A DNA stretch of 64,000 nt from Variovorax sp. OK212 (GCF_900112425.1 NZ_FOLP01000001.1:620001-684000), one strand, 5' to 3'; positions 14,204-23,749 are shown, counted from the stretch's first letter. Made by a program: numbers and translations. Notes: generated by a model from the sequence alone, not told the origin.

Positions 14204-16638
14204 GGGCTTGGGGCTTCCTCTGTGTCTTGCAGCGTCACGCCCCAGGCCGCGAGACGCGCGAGCACGGCGTCTTCCACGCGGCGGGCCTCGGCCAGCTGTT
14301 CGGGCGCGGCCTCGCCGTGGTGGTGGGCGGTGAGCGCGCGGCGCGACAGGTGCGCGGCGTCGTGCAGCGCCAGCACCTGGTCGGCCAGCAGGCCGCGCTC
14401 CTGCGGCGGCAGCCACGAGAAGGCGCCGCGCAGGCTGGGCATGGCGCGCACGAAGTCGGCGTTGTCCAGCGCCTGCACCGTGCGGTCCATGCCCGCGATG
14501 AAGGCGGGTTCGGACGCGAGCACCTCGCGCGCCAGTGCCAGCAGGCCGGTGAGCGCGTCGCCGAGCACCGGCGCGGGCAGCGAGTGCAGCAGCTGCATCG
14601 CTTCGTTCACGCCTTCCTCGTGCGTCTGCGCGCTCGCCATGCGGCCGGCCAGGCTCAGGGTGGCGCCGAGCGCGGCGCCGCGGCTGACGGGCGCGGCGCT
14701 GCCGTCGGCGGCCTTGCGCTGCCACACCGCGAGCGCGCGCGCGGGCTCCACGTCGAGCAGCGAGGGCACTTGCGCCGTGGGTGCGCTGTGCGCGTGATCC
14801 TGCGCGTGGGCCAGCACGTCGGCCACGATCTGGCGCAACGCGCGGTGGCCCTCGATGTGCGATTGCATGTCGGCCGGTGCAACCTCGGCGGGCGGCTCCA
14901 GCAGCCACAGCGCGCGGTCGAAGCCCGCGCCGATCACCACGCGCAGCACCGGCGCGTCGGCCATGCCGAGCATCTGGCCGTGGCGCAGCAGCGTGTGCAG
15001 CACCGACAGCGCCGGGCCCAGCGCCTCGAAGCGCGGCTCGGCGGCAATGGCGCCCTGCAGCTCGCGCAGCAGCGAATCGCTGAGCGCCGACAGGCCCGCC
15101 CATGCGGCCTGGTTGAGCCCGTCCGCCAGCGGCGCGATCTGGCCGCCGGCCTGCCGCAGGTCGTCTTCCAGCCGGGCGCGCGCCGCGTCGTGCAGGCTCG
15201 CGCCCCAGGCACCGGCCTCGATCAGCGCGGCCTGCTGTTCCATCGGTTCGCCCAGCGACCACAGCTCGGTGCGCTCGCCCGACATCGCGAGCTTGGGCCC
15301 CTGCGTGCGCCGCACGCCGGGCAGGCGAAGAATCGACAGCCGGTGCAGCACGCGGCTCTTCGCGCGATCGGTCTCGCCCAGCAGGTCGAGCTTGAGCGGG
15401 CCGCGCAGCACGATGCCGTGCGCCGCCAGTTCGGCCTGCACGGCGGCCACCAGCGGCGGCTGCGGCGTGCCGGGCGCGAGCCGTCCGACGGTGTCGCCGG
15501 CCAGCACGTCCATCGCCTGCACCAGCACGGGGTCGGTGCCGGGGCGCATCGCGCCGCGGTAGGTCCAGGGCAGCGGCGCGTCGAGCGCGTCTTTCACCAG
15601 CGCGCCGGCCAGCGCGTCGAGCCAGTCGGAGCGCAGCGGCTTCTCGTGGCCGCGCAGCCGCGCGAGCCCTTGGGCGCGCAGGTGCACGGCCATCAGGTCG
15701 GCGGTGGAGGCGGGCAGTTTCTTCTCGCGCAGGCGCTGCATCACGTGCTGCAGCGCGCGGTGCGCCGCGCCTTCGGGGCCGAGCTCCCACACCCACTGGT
15801 AGTAGGCCGGCGAGGGCATGCCCGAGGCATAGCCGGCGAAGGCGTCCAGTCGCTTGAAGGTGTAGGGCACGAGGTAGGAGCCGAAGCGCAGCGTGGCGTC
15901 TTCCTCGCCCTCGGCAGGTTCGAGCGACGGCTGTGGCGTGGCCGGCAACGCCGCCGGCATGCCCGACCAGAGCCGTGCCAGTGCCGGCGCGTGATAGCCG
16001 CCGCACACCACCAGCGCCTGCGCGCGGCCGGGGTCCTTCGCATCCGCCGGCTGCGCCATGGCCCACGCGATCCAGCGCGCCATCATCTCTTCGCGCGCCC
16101 GGTTGCCCAGCGAGCCGGGGTCTTCGCCGCGCAGGTGGTCGAAGTAGGTCGCGAGGCGTTGCGCCAGTTCGGCCGCATCGCAGCCGTCCTCGAACAGGTG
16201 GTCCCACAGCGCGTCGCGGCCCTGCACGCTGAGCTTCTCGGTCAGCGCGCGCTCGTAGGCTTCGGCGCGCTCCTCGTGCTCGTGGTCGGCCACGTCGGCA
16301 TAGCGGTTCTCCATGCGCGAGAAGGCGTCGTGCCAGGCCGGCAGGTCGATGAAGCGCACCGCGGCGCCCACCTCGCGGGCCACCACCAGCGCCTGCCACT
16401 CGGGCGAATGCTCGGCAAAGGGCGACCACGAGCCGTGGTGCCGCTCGTCGCCCGACAGGTAGCTGTAGATCGCCACCGGCAGCCGGTGCGGCAGGTACAG
16501 CTCGTCGAGCCGTTCGTTGAAGTCGGCCGGGCCTTCGATCAGCACGTACGCGGGGCGCAGCGTGCGGATGCGCTCGGCCACCAGCCGCGCGCAGGCAGGG
16601 CTGTGGTGGCGCACGCCGACGATGTGGGGCTGTTGCAT
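14200..16638 (-). CDS. DUF5682 family protein (YehM-like)
   Basis: 812 residues, no signal peptide. It opens QQPHIVGVRHHSPACARLV, then has motifs such as YVLIEGPADFNERLDEL and VVCGGYHAPALARLW that recall a TraB/ChaN-like fold (inference). No catalytic assignment can be made. The ATG at 16638 leaves a 10-bp gap after the MoxR gene; a start at 16683 would overlap that gene by 35 bp and adds residues unlike the family. It overlaps the VWA gene by 4 bp downstream. It occupies the yehM slot of the yeh-like operon. Confidence 0.8.
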   Translation of the reverse strand: MQQPHIVGVRHHSPACARLVAERIRTLRPAYVLIEGPADFNERLDELYLPHRLPVAIYSYLSGDERHHGSWSPFAEHSPEWQALVVAREVGAAVRFIDLPAWHDAFSRMENRYADVADHEHEERAEAYERALTEKLSVQGRDALWDHLFEDGCDAAELAQRLATYFDHLRGEDPGSLGNRAREEMMARWIAWAMAQPADAKDPGRAQALVVCGGYHAPALARLWSGMPAALPATPQPSLEPAEGEEDATLRFGSYLVPYTFKRLDAFAGYASGMPSPAYYQWVWELGPEGAAHRALQHVMQRLREKKLPASTADLMAVHLRAQGLARLRGHEKPLRSDWLDALAGALVKDALDAPLPWTYRGAMRPGTDPVLVQAMDVLAGDTVGRLAPGTPQPPLVAAVQAELAAHGIVLRGPLKLDLLGETDRAKSRVLHRLSILRLPGVRRTQGPKLAMSGERTELWSLGEPMEQQAALIEAGAWGASLHDAARARLEDDLRQAGGQIAPLADGLNQAAWAGLSALSDSLLRELQGAIAAEPRFEALGPALSVLHTLLRHGQMLGMADAPVLRVVIGAGFDRALWLLEPPAEVAPADMQSHIEGHRALRQIVADVLAHAQDHAHSAPTAQVPSLLDVEPARALAVWQRKAADGSAAPVSRGAALGATLSLAGRMASAQTHEEGVNEAMQLLHSLPAPVLGDALTGLLALAREVLASEPAFIAGMDRTVQALDNADFVRAMPSLRGAFSWLPPQERGLLADQVLALHDAAHLSRRALTAHHHGEAAPEQLAEARRVEDAVLARLAAWGVTLQDTEEAPSP

Positions 16639-16648
16639 CGGCGCGTGT

Positions 16649-17842
16649 TCAGGGCAGGCGGTGGCGTGCTTCGTAGTACGCACGCCAGTGCGTGCCGTTG
16701 CGCTTGGCCGCCTTCTGCTCGAAGTAGCGCCGCAGCTTGGCGCGGTCGTCCGCGTTGTCCTTCACCACCGTGCCGGCGATGCAGTCGACCAGGTCGGCCG
16801 GCGAGCCTTCGCGCTGCTCGAGGAACCAGGCGCGCACGCCCACCGCATGCGCCACGTTCACGGCCTCGGCGGTGGACATCACGGCCGTGAGCTTGTCCAT
16901 GGCCGCGTCGTTCGCGGTGCCATTGCCGTTGCCTTTTTCGGCCTTGCCCGGCGCGCCGCGCAGGTCGCGGAAGGTGGACACCAGCAGCTCCAGCACCGGC
17001 GCGGGCACGGTCTTCGGAATGCCGCTCTGCGCCAGCAGCCGCGCCGACGACTCCTGCACCAGCGCGAGTTCGCGGTCGAAGTCCAGGATGGGGAACACCG
17101 TCTCGAAGTCGAAGCGTCGCTTCAGCGCCGCGCTCATCTCGTTCACGCCGCGGTCGCGCGTGTTGGCGGTGGCGATGATGTTGAAGCCCTCGCGCGCGTA
17201 GAGCATGCCGTGCTCGCCCGAGAGCTCGGGCACCGCCATCACGCGGTCCGACAGCATGCCCAGCAGGCAGTCCTGCACCTCCAGCGGCGCGCGGGTGATT
17301 TCCTCGAAGCGCACCACCTGGCCGCGCTGCATGCCCAGGTACAGCGGTGCCGGCACCATCGCGCGCGGGCTCGGGCCTTCGTTGATGAGCAGCGCGTAGT
17401 TCCAGCCGTACTTGATCTGGTCTTCCGTGATCGACGCGCCGCCCTGGATGGTGAGCGTCGAGATGCCCGAGATGGCCGTGGCCAGCAGCTCCGACAGCAT
17501 CGACTTGGCCGTGCCCGGCTCGCCCACCAGCATCAGGCCGCGGCCGGTGGCCAGCGTGACGAGCATGCGTTCGATGCTGGCCACGGGCGCGACGATCTTC
17601 GGCGCGATGTCGAGCGCCGCGTCGCCCAGGATGAACGAGCGCGCGGCCTTCAGGCCCAGCGCCCAGCCCGGCGGCCGCGGGTCCTTGTCCTGCGCCTGCA
17701 GGCGGGCGATCTGCGCGGCGTACTGGATCTCGGCCGGCGGGCGCTGCAGCGTGGAGGAAGCAGCAGGGGCAGCCGTGGCAGCCGTGGCAGCAGCGGCATT
17801 GGAAGACGAAGTGTCTTTCGGTGTCTTGTTGGCAGTGGCCAT
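16649..17842 (-). CDS. MoxR-type AAA+ ATPase (YehL-like)
   Basis: 397 residues. An Ala/Ser/Thr-rich N-terminal tail of about 30 residues precedes the AAA+ core. The core has Walker A GEPGTAKS (107-114), a Walker B-like strand VVRFEEITRA, in which the usual Asp-Glu is Glu-Glu (E180/E181), sensor 1 IIATANTRDRG, and an arginine-rich segment ALKRRFDFE as likely arginine finger. MoxR ATPases remodel partner proteins, typically with the VWA protein encoded in the same operon. It lies 8 bp after the DUF4132 gene and 10 bp before the DUF5682 gene. The substrate is unknown. Confidence 0.9.
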   Translation of the reverse strand: MATANKTPKDTSSSNAAAATAATAAPAASSTLQRPPAEIQYAAQIARLQAQDKDPRPPGWALGLKAARSFILGDAALDIAPKIVAPVASIERMLVTLATGRGLMLVGEPGTAKSMLSELLATAISGISTLTIQGGASITEDQIKYGWNYALLINEGPSPRAMVPAPLYLGMQRGQVVRFEEITRAPLEVQDCLLGMLSDRVMAVPELSGEHGMLYAREGFNIIATANTRDRGVNEMSAALKRRFDFETVFPILDFDRELALVQESSARLLAQSGIPKTVPAPVLELLVSTFRDLRGAPGKAEKGNGNGTANDAAMDKLTAVMSTAEAVNVAHAVGVRAWFLEQREGSPADLVDCIAGTVVKDNADDRAKLRRYFEQKAAKRNGTHWRAYYEARHRLP

Positions 17843-17850
17843 TTGGTCGA

Positions 17851-20800
17851 TCAGGCCCGCAGGCCTTCCATGTCACGGATGAGTTCGCTGGCGGAAATCG
17901 CATCGAGCTTGTTCAGCGTCTCGGCGTCGCGCATGTCGCCCCAGCCCGAAGGCTTGCCGACCTGCACCTGGCCCAGCGTCTGCTCGGGGTACTCGTCGAC
18001 CATGCCGACGATGATGCCGGGGTCCAGGCTCAGCTCGATCACGCGGTTGGTGCCCAGCGGCTTGCTGAAGTACCAGATGCAGCCGGCGTCCTGCGCCTGC
18101 CCGCGGCGCCAGCCCTTGTTGGCCAGGCCGAGCACGCGGCCGGTGGGCACCTTGGCGTCTTTCCAGCGCTCCAGCTTCAGGCTCTTGAGTTCTTCTTCGG
18201 TCAGCGTGTAGACGTCGCGCCCGATCTGCGCAAAGGGCTGCAGCAGTTCGTAGTCGGCGAACACCTGGCCGAAGGCCGCGGCGTCGGCGGCCGGCAGCTC
18301 CAGCGCATGCGGCACGCCGATGCGCACGTTCGCGCCCTCGGGCAGCTCGAACGGATCGTCCTGCGCCGTGGTGCGGCTGCCGTCCTCGGCCACGCGGAAG
18401 CAAGCCTTCAGCGTGCCGCCGTAACTTGCCTCGCCTTCCACTTCGTACACGCCCCAGATCAGCCGCTGCACGATGTGGCGCACCAGCGGGTGCTCGACCA
18501 GGAAGATGCGGAACACCTCGGGCGTCCAGCGCCGGCGCGCGCACATCGCCACCTCCAGGCGCAGCAGCTGCTGGCTCGCGATGGTGCGCGCGTCCTTCTT
18601 GAGCAGCTTGAAGCGTTCGACCGCTTCCTTGCTCAGCTCGGCGTCGTCGGTCTTCTTGGGCTTGGGCAGGTCGGGCAGGCGCGCGCCGTCCACGCCGTCG
18701 GTGGTCTCGCGCACGTAGGGCTTGAGCGTTTCGTCGAAGCCCACCTTGAACGCGCGCGGGCCGAAGTCCAGCCGCATGGTGCCCTGCTCGTCCAGGCCGA
18801 GGTCGGGCGCGAGCCGGTCCTCGAGCTCCTCGGTGCTCAGGCCGCGCGCCTCGGCAATGGCGTCGATCTTCTCGCGCGCCTTGTCCTGCAGGCCCTTGAA
18901 CTTGACCTTCTGCGCAATGCCGTTGAGCAGCATCAGCGCCACGTCGCTGCCGATGGCGGCCAGCACGTCCAGGCCGGTCACGGCGCGCGCATGGGCCGAC
19001 TCGCCGGGCCAGGCGCGGATGAAGGGCGTGAGCTTGCGCGCGGTGTCGTCGTTGCCGAAGAAGCCCAGCGCGGGCAGCGACCAGCCGTCCTTGCTCGGGC
19101 CGCCGGCTTCGAGCCAGGCGGTGAAGGCGTCCCACGCGAACTCGGCCAGCGAGTCGGCGTCGCAGGTCTCCTTGACCACGGCGATGCCGCCATAGATCTC
19201 CTCGTTGGTGGGGAAGGTCAGCATCTGGCCGAGGTGGTCGAGCGCATCGTCGGGCAGGGCCTTGCCGTTGGCGAGCGTCGGGCGGCGCCAGCCGCGCGGC
19301 TGCCAGAACTCCGGCAGCTTGGCGCGCTTGGTGGGGAAGCGGTCGAGCGGGCTTTCGTCGAGCACCGCGCGCAGTGCCTCCACCACCTCGGGCTTGCCGT
19401 AGCGGCCGGCCACGTCGAGCAGCAGCGCCTCGTGGCCGTTGGCCTGCAGCAGGCGCAGGGCCGAGCCCGCGCAGTCGCGTGCCTCGCCGGCCTTGCCAAG
19501 CGCGGGCGCGATCAGGCCGCAGGCCGCGTGCTCCGGGTACTTCAGCAGCCAGGCGCGGCCTTCGGCGCGCAGCGTCTTGAGCTTGGCGAAGGCGCGCGCG
19601 GCGGGCACGGCCAGTTCGGCCGCGCCGTAGTTCAGCGCGTACTTGAGGTTCTCGGTGGGCTTGGAGCGCACCATGGCCACCAGGCCCGGCAGCACGGCCA
19701 TGCCGTGCGTGGCCAGGATCAGGCCGATGTCGTCGCTCTCGGCTTCACCGGCCACGGCGTTCCAGAACGGCACGCCCACGGCGGCCGGCAGCAGCGCGCT
19801 GTAGCTCGCACGGAAGCTGAACCAGTAGTAGCGCTCCTTCTTGCGCTCGGCCACCATCGCGCGCCAGTCGGCAATCAGCGCGTCGGCGTTGCCGGCAGCC
19901 ACGGCGGCGGCGGCAGACTTGGCGAACGGCAGCAGCGGCTTCTTGTCCTTGTCGAAGCCCAGTTCGTCGAGCAGCTCGCCGACGTCCTTGCGCGCGGCGG
20001 CGTGCCGGTTGACCTCCCACGAGTTCAGCCGCAGCGCGCTCTCGCGCTCGCCTTCGCCCCATTGCTCCACGGGCGCCAGCGCCAGCGGTTCCAGCAGCTG
20101 CACGGCGGCCGCCTTCTTCTGCACCTTGGCAAGCCAGGGCGGCGCGGCCAGCACGCCGGGCAGCTCGCTGGCCTCCGCCACTTCGGTGGGGCCGGCGAGC
20201 AGCGCGAGCAGGCGATCGATGGCCGCTTGCGCACCCGCGTCGAGCCAGGGGCGCAGCACCGGCAGCGACGCGCCGTGCGCACGCAGCAGGCGCGTGAGGC
20301 TGGGGGTGACGAGGTTGGCGTCCTTGCCGCCGCCCGCCACCAGCCGCGACAGCGCCGGAAGCGCCGCCATCGGCCAGCGGTCGACCGACAGCGCGAATCG
20401 CGACAGGGCACTTTTCGAGGTGCTCGCGACGCGGGCCAGCGCCAGCACCGCCTCGGGCGTGCCGATGCAGGCCAGCGCGTCGCCCGTGGCGTCGCCGGCG
20501 GCGCCGCGTTCGAGCACCGCCACGGCATCGACGCCGCGCTCCTGCACCAGCGTGCTGGTCATGGCGCTGTTGCCCCAGAAGCCGCTCGAATAGCTCAGCC
20601 GCACCTTCGCGGCGAGCGCGACGGCGTCGGGGTCGGTGGCGGTCAGTTGCAGCCAGTGCAGCGTCTCGGGCGCGTTCTTGTCGGCGGCCAGCGCATGCAC
20701 GATCGCGTTGGAGATCTCGGGCGCATCGGGCAGCAGCATCGCCAGCGCGGCTTGCCGGCTCGGGTGCACCTTGGGCAGGCCGGCCTCGATGCGGTCGCGG

Positions 20801-22017
20801 CAGTCCTGCCAGACCTCGGGCGCGGCCAGCGCCAGCTGCGCGCGCAGCGCCTGTTCGCCTTCGCCGAGCGGGCCGTAGTAGCTGCTGCCCATCTGCCGCG
20901 TGACGTTGCTGCTGAAGGTGCTCTGGTGCTTCTTGGTGGCGCGGTCGTAGGCGGTCTGCACCTCGATCTGCTGCGCGTCCAGCGCCAGGTCGACGGTGCC
21001 AGGCAGTCCGTACTGCTTCACGAGGTACTGCACCAGCGCCTGCCCCATCTCGCTGCTGTTGTATTGGCCGCCGGTGGCCAGCGCGAACGCCAGCAGCACG
21101 GTGTCGGCCTCGGCGTCGGGCTGCGGAATGGGCTGGGCGCTGCGGTCGATCATGCGCTGCGTGGCCGCGCGCAGTCCGGCATCGGTGCCCGTCATGTTCA
21201 CGTCGAGGTCGAGCTTGCGGCGCACCGGCAGCCAGGCCGCGGCCACGCTCACGGCCTCTTCGAGCGGCTTGGGCGGAAAGCGCCGCGAGGGGTAGGCCTC
21301 GCGCGCCATGTCGGGCGACAGCCGCACGGGCGTGCCCGCGGCGAGCCAGGGCGGGGTGTCGGCATCGGCCTGCGCCGTCAGGTCGGCGGCGCCAGCGGCC
21401 GAGCCGCCGGATGGCGTGGCCGGTGCCGTCGCGCCCAGCTCCCTGGCGATGGCCTGCGCGTTCTTCGGCGGCGTGCAGGTGGCGCCCCAGCCGTCCAGCA
21501 GGCCCGCGGACTTCAGCTGCTTGAAGGCCAGCGCCGCGCCTTGCTCGCTCACGCCGTGCTGGCGCTTCAGCGTGCCGGCGGAGAGCGTGTCCTTGAGGGT
21601 GAGGGCGCCGGCCTCGATCTGCGCGCGCACGGCTTCGAACACGCGGTCGGCCTGGCTGTCGATGCTTTCGGCGGGGCCTTCGGCGGCGGGTGCGGAGGCT
21701 CCGGTGTCCGATGCGTCCGCAGTGGTCGTTGCGGCAGGCGCGGCCGTCGTCTTTTCCTTTGCCTCGGCCTTCGGCTTCGCCTCGGTCTTGCCGATGGCCG
21801 TGCCGGCCGCCACGCCCACTTCGCTGTAGCCCTTGCCAGCCTTCTCGGTCGCCAGCTTGCCCAGCGCCGTGGTGGCCTTGGCGGCATCGGCGAACGACTT
21901 GGTCTGGCTCTGGCCCGCGGTGCCGATGCGGCCCCAGCGGATGTTGAGCTCGGTGTCCACCTGCTCGACTTCCCAGAACTTGCTGGCGGTTCCTTCGATC
22001 AGTTCAAAACGGCGCAT
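17851..22017 (-). CDS. WGR-domain plus DUF4132 giant protein (YehI/MolR-like)
   Basis: 1388 residues. The N-terminal WGR domain (about 1-80; EVEQVDTELNIRWGRIGTAG) is a nucleic-acid-binding module also found in PARPs. An Ala/Lys-rich linker follows (about 80-150). The long remainder has helical repeat-like stretches with a C-terminal DUF4132 region (near 1100-1388, with VRHIVQRLIWGVYE and LRLEVAMCARRRW). AGGAGG lies about 11 nt before the ATG at 22017, a strong site that rejects the longer start at 22059. It is first gene of the five-gene operon. E. coli has the homologous order yehI-(K)-L-M-P-Q. Role unknown; the WGR domain hints at DNA or RNA damage sensing (inference). Confidence 0.87.
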   Translation of the reverse strand: MRRFELIEGTASKFWEVEQVDTELNIRWGRIGTAGQSQTKSFADAAKATTALGKLATEKAGKGYSEVGVAAGTAIGKTEAKPKAEAKEKTTAAPAATTTADASDTGASAPAAEGPAESIDSQADRVFEAVRAQIEAGALTLKDTLSAGTLKRQHGVSEQGAALAFKQLKSAGLLDGWGATCTPPKNAQAIARELGATAPATPSGGSAAGAADLTAQADADTPPWLAAGTPVRLSPDMAREAYPSRRFPPKPLEEAVSVAAAWLPVRRKLDLDVNMTGTDAGLRAATQRMIDRSAQPIPQPDAEADTVLLAFALATGGQYNSSEMGQALVQYLVKQYGLPGTVDLALDAQQIEVQTAYDRATKKHQSTFSSNVTRQMGSSYYGPLGEGEQALRAQLALAAPEVWQDCRDRIEAGLPKVHPSRQAALAMLLPDAPEISNAIVHALAADKNAPETLHWLQLTATDPDAVALAAKVRLSYSSGFWGNSAMTSTLVQERGVDAVAVLERGAAGDATGDALACIGTPEAVLALARVASTSKSALSRFALSVDRWPMAALPALSRLVAGGGKDANLVTPSLTRLLRAHGASLPVLRPWLDAGAQAAIDRLLALLAGPTEVAEASELPGVLAAPPWLAKVQKKAAAVQLLEPLALAPVEQWGEGERESALRLNSWEVNRHAAARKDVGELLDELGFDKDKKPLLPFAKSAAAAVAAGNADALIADWRAMVAERKKERYYWFSFRASYSALLPAAVGVPFWNAVAGEAESDDIGLILATHGMAVLPGLVAMVRSKPTENLKYALNYGAAELAVPAARAFAKLKTLRAEGRAWLLKYPEHAACGLIAPALGKAGEARDCAGSALRLLQANGHEALLLDVAGRYGKPEVVEALRAVLDESPLDRFPTKRAKLPEFWQPRGWRRPTLANGKALPDDALDHLGQMLTFPTNEEIYGGIAVVKETCDADSLAEFAWDAFTAWLEAGGPSKDGWSLPALGFFGNDDTARKLTPFIRAWPGESAHARAVTGLDVLAAIGSDVALMLLNGIAQKVKFKGLQDKAREKIDAIAEARGLSTEELEDRLAPDLGLDEQGTMRLDFGPRAFKVGFDETLKPYVRETTDGVDGARLPDLPKPKKTDDAELSKEAVERFKLLKKDARTIASQQLLRLEVAMCARRRWTPEVFRIFLVEHPLVRHIVQRLIWGVYEVEGEASYGGTLKACFRVAEDGSRTTAQDDPFELPEGANVRIGVPHALELPAADAAAFGQVFADYELLQPFAQIGRDVYTLTEEELKSLKLERWKDAKVPTGRVLGLANKGWRRGQAQDAGCIWYFSKPLGTNRVIELSLDPGIIVGMVDEYPEQTLGQVQVGKPSGWGDMRDAETLNKLDAISASELIRDMEGLRA

Positions 22018-22326
22018 GGAAAAAACGTCCTCCTGTGAATCGGCGACGCGCCCGTGCATGACGGCCGGGCGCTGGAAAAGGGGCGAATGAATGCGGGCGG
22101 CCGCGGCACACCGAAGGCCGAGGTCGCCGCCGAGAATAAAGACCCGATGTGAAAGCCGTACCGCTCAGCCACGCGAAGGCCTGGCCCCCGGTGGTGCTGA
22201 AAAAACAGGCGGTGCGGATGCATGAAATCTCATGCATCAATCATGCACTGTCGCTCGCGTGGCGCGAGGTAAGAAGAAGGTTTGAAAGCGCGCGGCGCAG
22301 GGCGGACGCAGGACGTCGCGCGAGGC
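22018..22326. other. Intergenic region upstream of the yeh-like operon
   Basis: 309 bp without a gene. It must hold the promoter of the leftward five-gene operon and the 3' end signal of the GGDEF gene. A TATTCT hexamer on the minus strand near 22134-22139 could be a -10 element, but no convincing -35 was found. A perfect dyad sits at 22217-22238. Confidence 0.5.
22217..22238. promoter_or_regulatory. Perfect 9-bp dyad with 4-nt loop, candidate operator
   Basis: GATGCATGA and TCATGCATC flank AATC, followed by a third half-like TCATGCA at 22241-22247. This is AT-rich for the region and has no T-run, so it is more operator-like than terminator-like. It is 200 bp upstream of the WGR-DUF4132 start. 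Confidence 0.4.
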
Positions 22327-23508
22327 TCAGCCGTGCGACGCGCCCGACTTCTCGCCGGCGAACGCATACGACGGGCCCATGCGCTGCCGCTTGCAATGGC
22401 GCAGCGCGCCGCCGGCCGATTCGAGCAGGCTGGCCAGCGTGTGGCCGTCGGCCGGATGGCAGGCGATGCCCATGCTGAGTTCGCCGCCCGCGAGCAGCCG
22501 GCCTTCGTAGGCCACGGGCGTGGCGCCCGCGGTCTCGATGCGGATGGCCATCTCCGCGAGCTTCTGCCGCGTGGGGCTGCCGGCCAGCAGGATCGCGAAC
22601 TCGTCGTCGTCCAGGCGCGCCACCATGTCGTCCGCGCGCACCTGCTGGCGCAGGCGCAGCGCAATGGCGGCCAGCACCGCGTCACCGCCGGCGCGGCCGT
22701 GGCGCTCGTTCACGCGCTTGAAGCCGTTCAGGTCGACCCGCATCAGCGAGAACGGCCGGCCTTCGCGCAGCCATTCCTCGCCACGGCTCTCGAAGCCGGC
22801 GCGGCTGGTGGCGCCGGTGAGCACGTCGGTGCCCATGGCGCCCATGAGTTGCTGGTTGCGTGCCTCCAGCGCCTTCTCGGCATGCAACACGCCGCGGATG
22901 CGCGCGCCCACGGCCGCGGCCAGCAGCGCGAGTTCGGCGATCACGCCCAGCTCCGCGAAATTCAGTTGCCCCGGCGCGAGCGGCTGGTCGCTCCAGGCCG
23001 GCAGGTGCGTGACCGAGATGCCGGCCAGCAGCAGCACCGCGCTGGCGCAGAACAGCGCCACCGGCAACGGCATGCGCTTCGAGGCCAGCAACGCGCCTGC
23101 CACCAGCACCACGGTCGACGCCACCACCAGCGCCTGCACGGTGCGCAGCGTCGATGACAGCCGTGTGTCGAACGCGGCGTAGAGCGCGGTGAGGGCGAGC
23201 GCGGCGATCAGCAGCAGCGCGACCTTGTCCAGCCGCGGCGCGAAGTGCCGCATGCGCAGCAACTGCCGCGCGAACTGCAGCCGGCACGCGGCCCACAGCA
23301 CCAGCGCCACGGCGGCCCAGTGCGCGAGCGGCTCGTCGGCCGCGAAGTTGTCCAGCCCCGCGAAGGCGGCGAGCGCGAAGCCGCAGGCCAGCACGTACCA
23401 GGCATGCACCAGCGTGCCGAACACCAGCAGGAACACGAGCCCGCAGACCATCAGGCCCAGGAGCGCGCCATGACCCAACGGAACCAGTGAACCCCATGCG
23501 CCGGTCAT
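22327..23508 (-). CDS. Seven-helix membrane protein with degenerate GGDEF domain
   Basis: 393 residues. Seven hydrophobic helices span about residues 13-205, then a short linker (VLHAEKALEARNQQL) and a GGDEF-fold domain (about 225-385). The domain starts TDVLTGATSRAGFE and has the metal/substrate strand VDLNGFKRVNERHGRAGGDAVL. The signature loop reads DDDEF (300-304) instead of GGDEF or GGEEF. Loss of both glycines normally abolishes diguanylate cyclase activity, so it is probably a GTP/c-di-GMP sensor or an inactive relic (inference). No EAL domain. It stands alone between unrelated genes. Confidence 0.85.
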   Translation of the reverse strand: MTGAWGSLVPLGHGALLGLMVCGLVFLLVFGTLVHAWYVLACGFALAAFAGLDNFAADEPLAHWAAVALVLWAACRLQFARQLLRMRHFAPRLDKVALLLIAALALTALYAAFDTRLSSTLRTVQALVVASTVVLVAGALLASKRMPLPVALFCASAVLLLAGISVTHLPAWSDQPLAPGQLNFAELGVIAELALLAAAVGARIRGVLHAEKALEARNQQLMGAMGTDVLTGATSRAGFESRGEEWLREGRPFSLMRVDLNGFKRVNERHGRAGGDAVLAAIALRLRQQVRADDMVARLDDDEFAILLAGSPTRQKLAEMAIRIETAGATPVAYEGRLLAGGELSMGIACHPADGHTLASLLESAGGALRHCKRQRMGPSYAFAGEKSGASHG

Positions 23509-23690
23509 GGCTGGTGCCCCGCGGCGGGCTGGCAGGGGTGTCGGGGGCAGGAACAGGGGCGGGAACGAAGCGGCATCCGGGCGGGTCGGGACAAAGGCAC
23601 GAGTGAAATTCGGGGTAACTGATCGTATCGCCGAAGCGGTCGCTCGCTATACGCTGCGTCTCAGAAGTCGGTCGCCCCAAAGGGTCAGTT

Positions 23691-23720
23691 GCGAAAGTGC
23701 GAAAGTGCGAAAGTGCGAAA
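23691..23720 (+). repeat. Short tandem repeat, 8-bp unit
   Basis: GCGAAAGT is repeated 3.75 times just downstream of the short-chain dehydrogenase stop codon. A looser GAGAAAGTGCG copy follows. The unit is not a multiple of three and lies outside coding sequence. Confidence 0.9.
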
Positions 23721-23749
23721 AAGCAGGAAGCGAGAAAGTGCGCCGCCCG

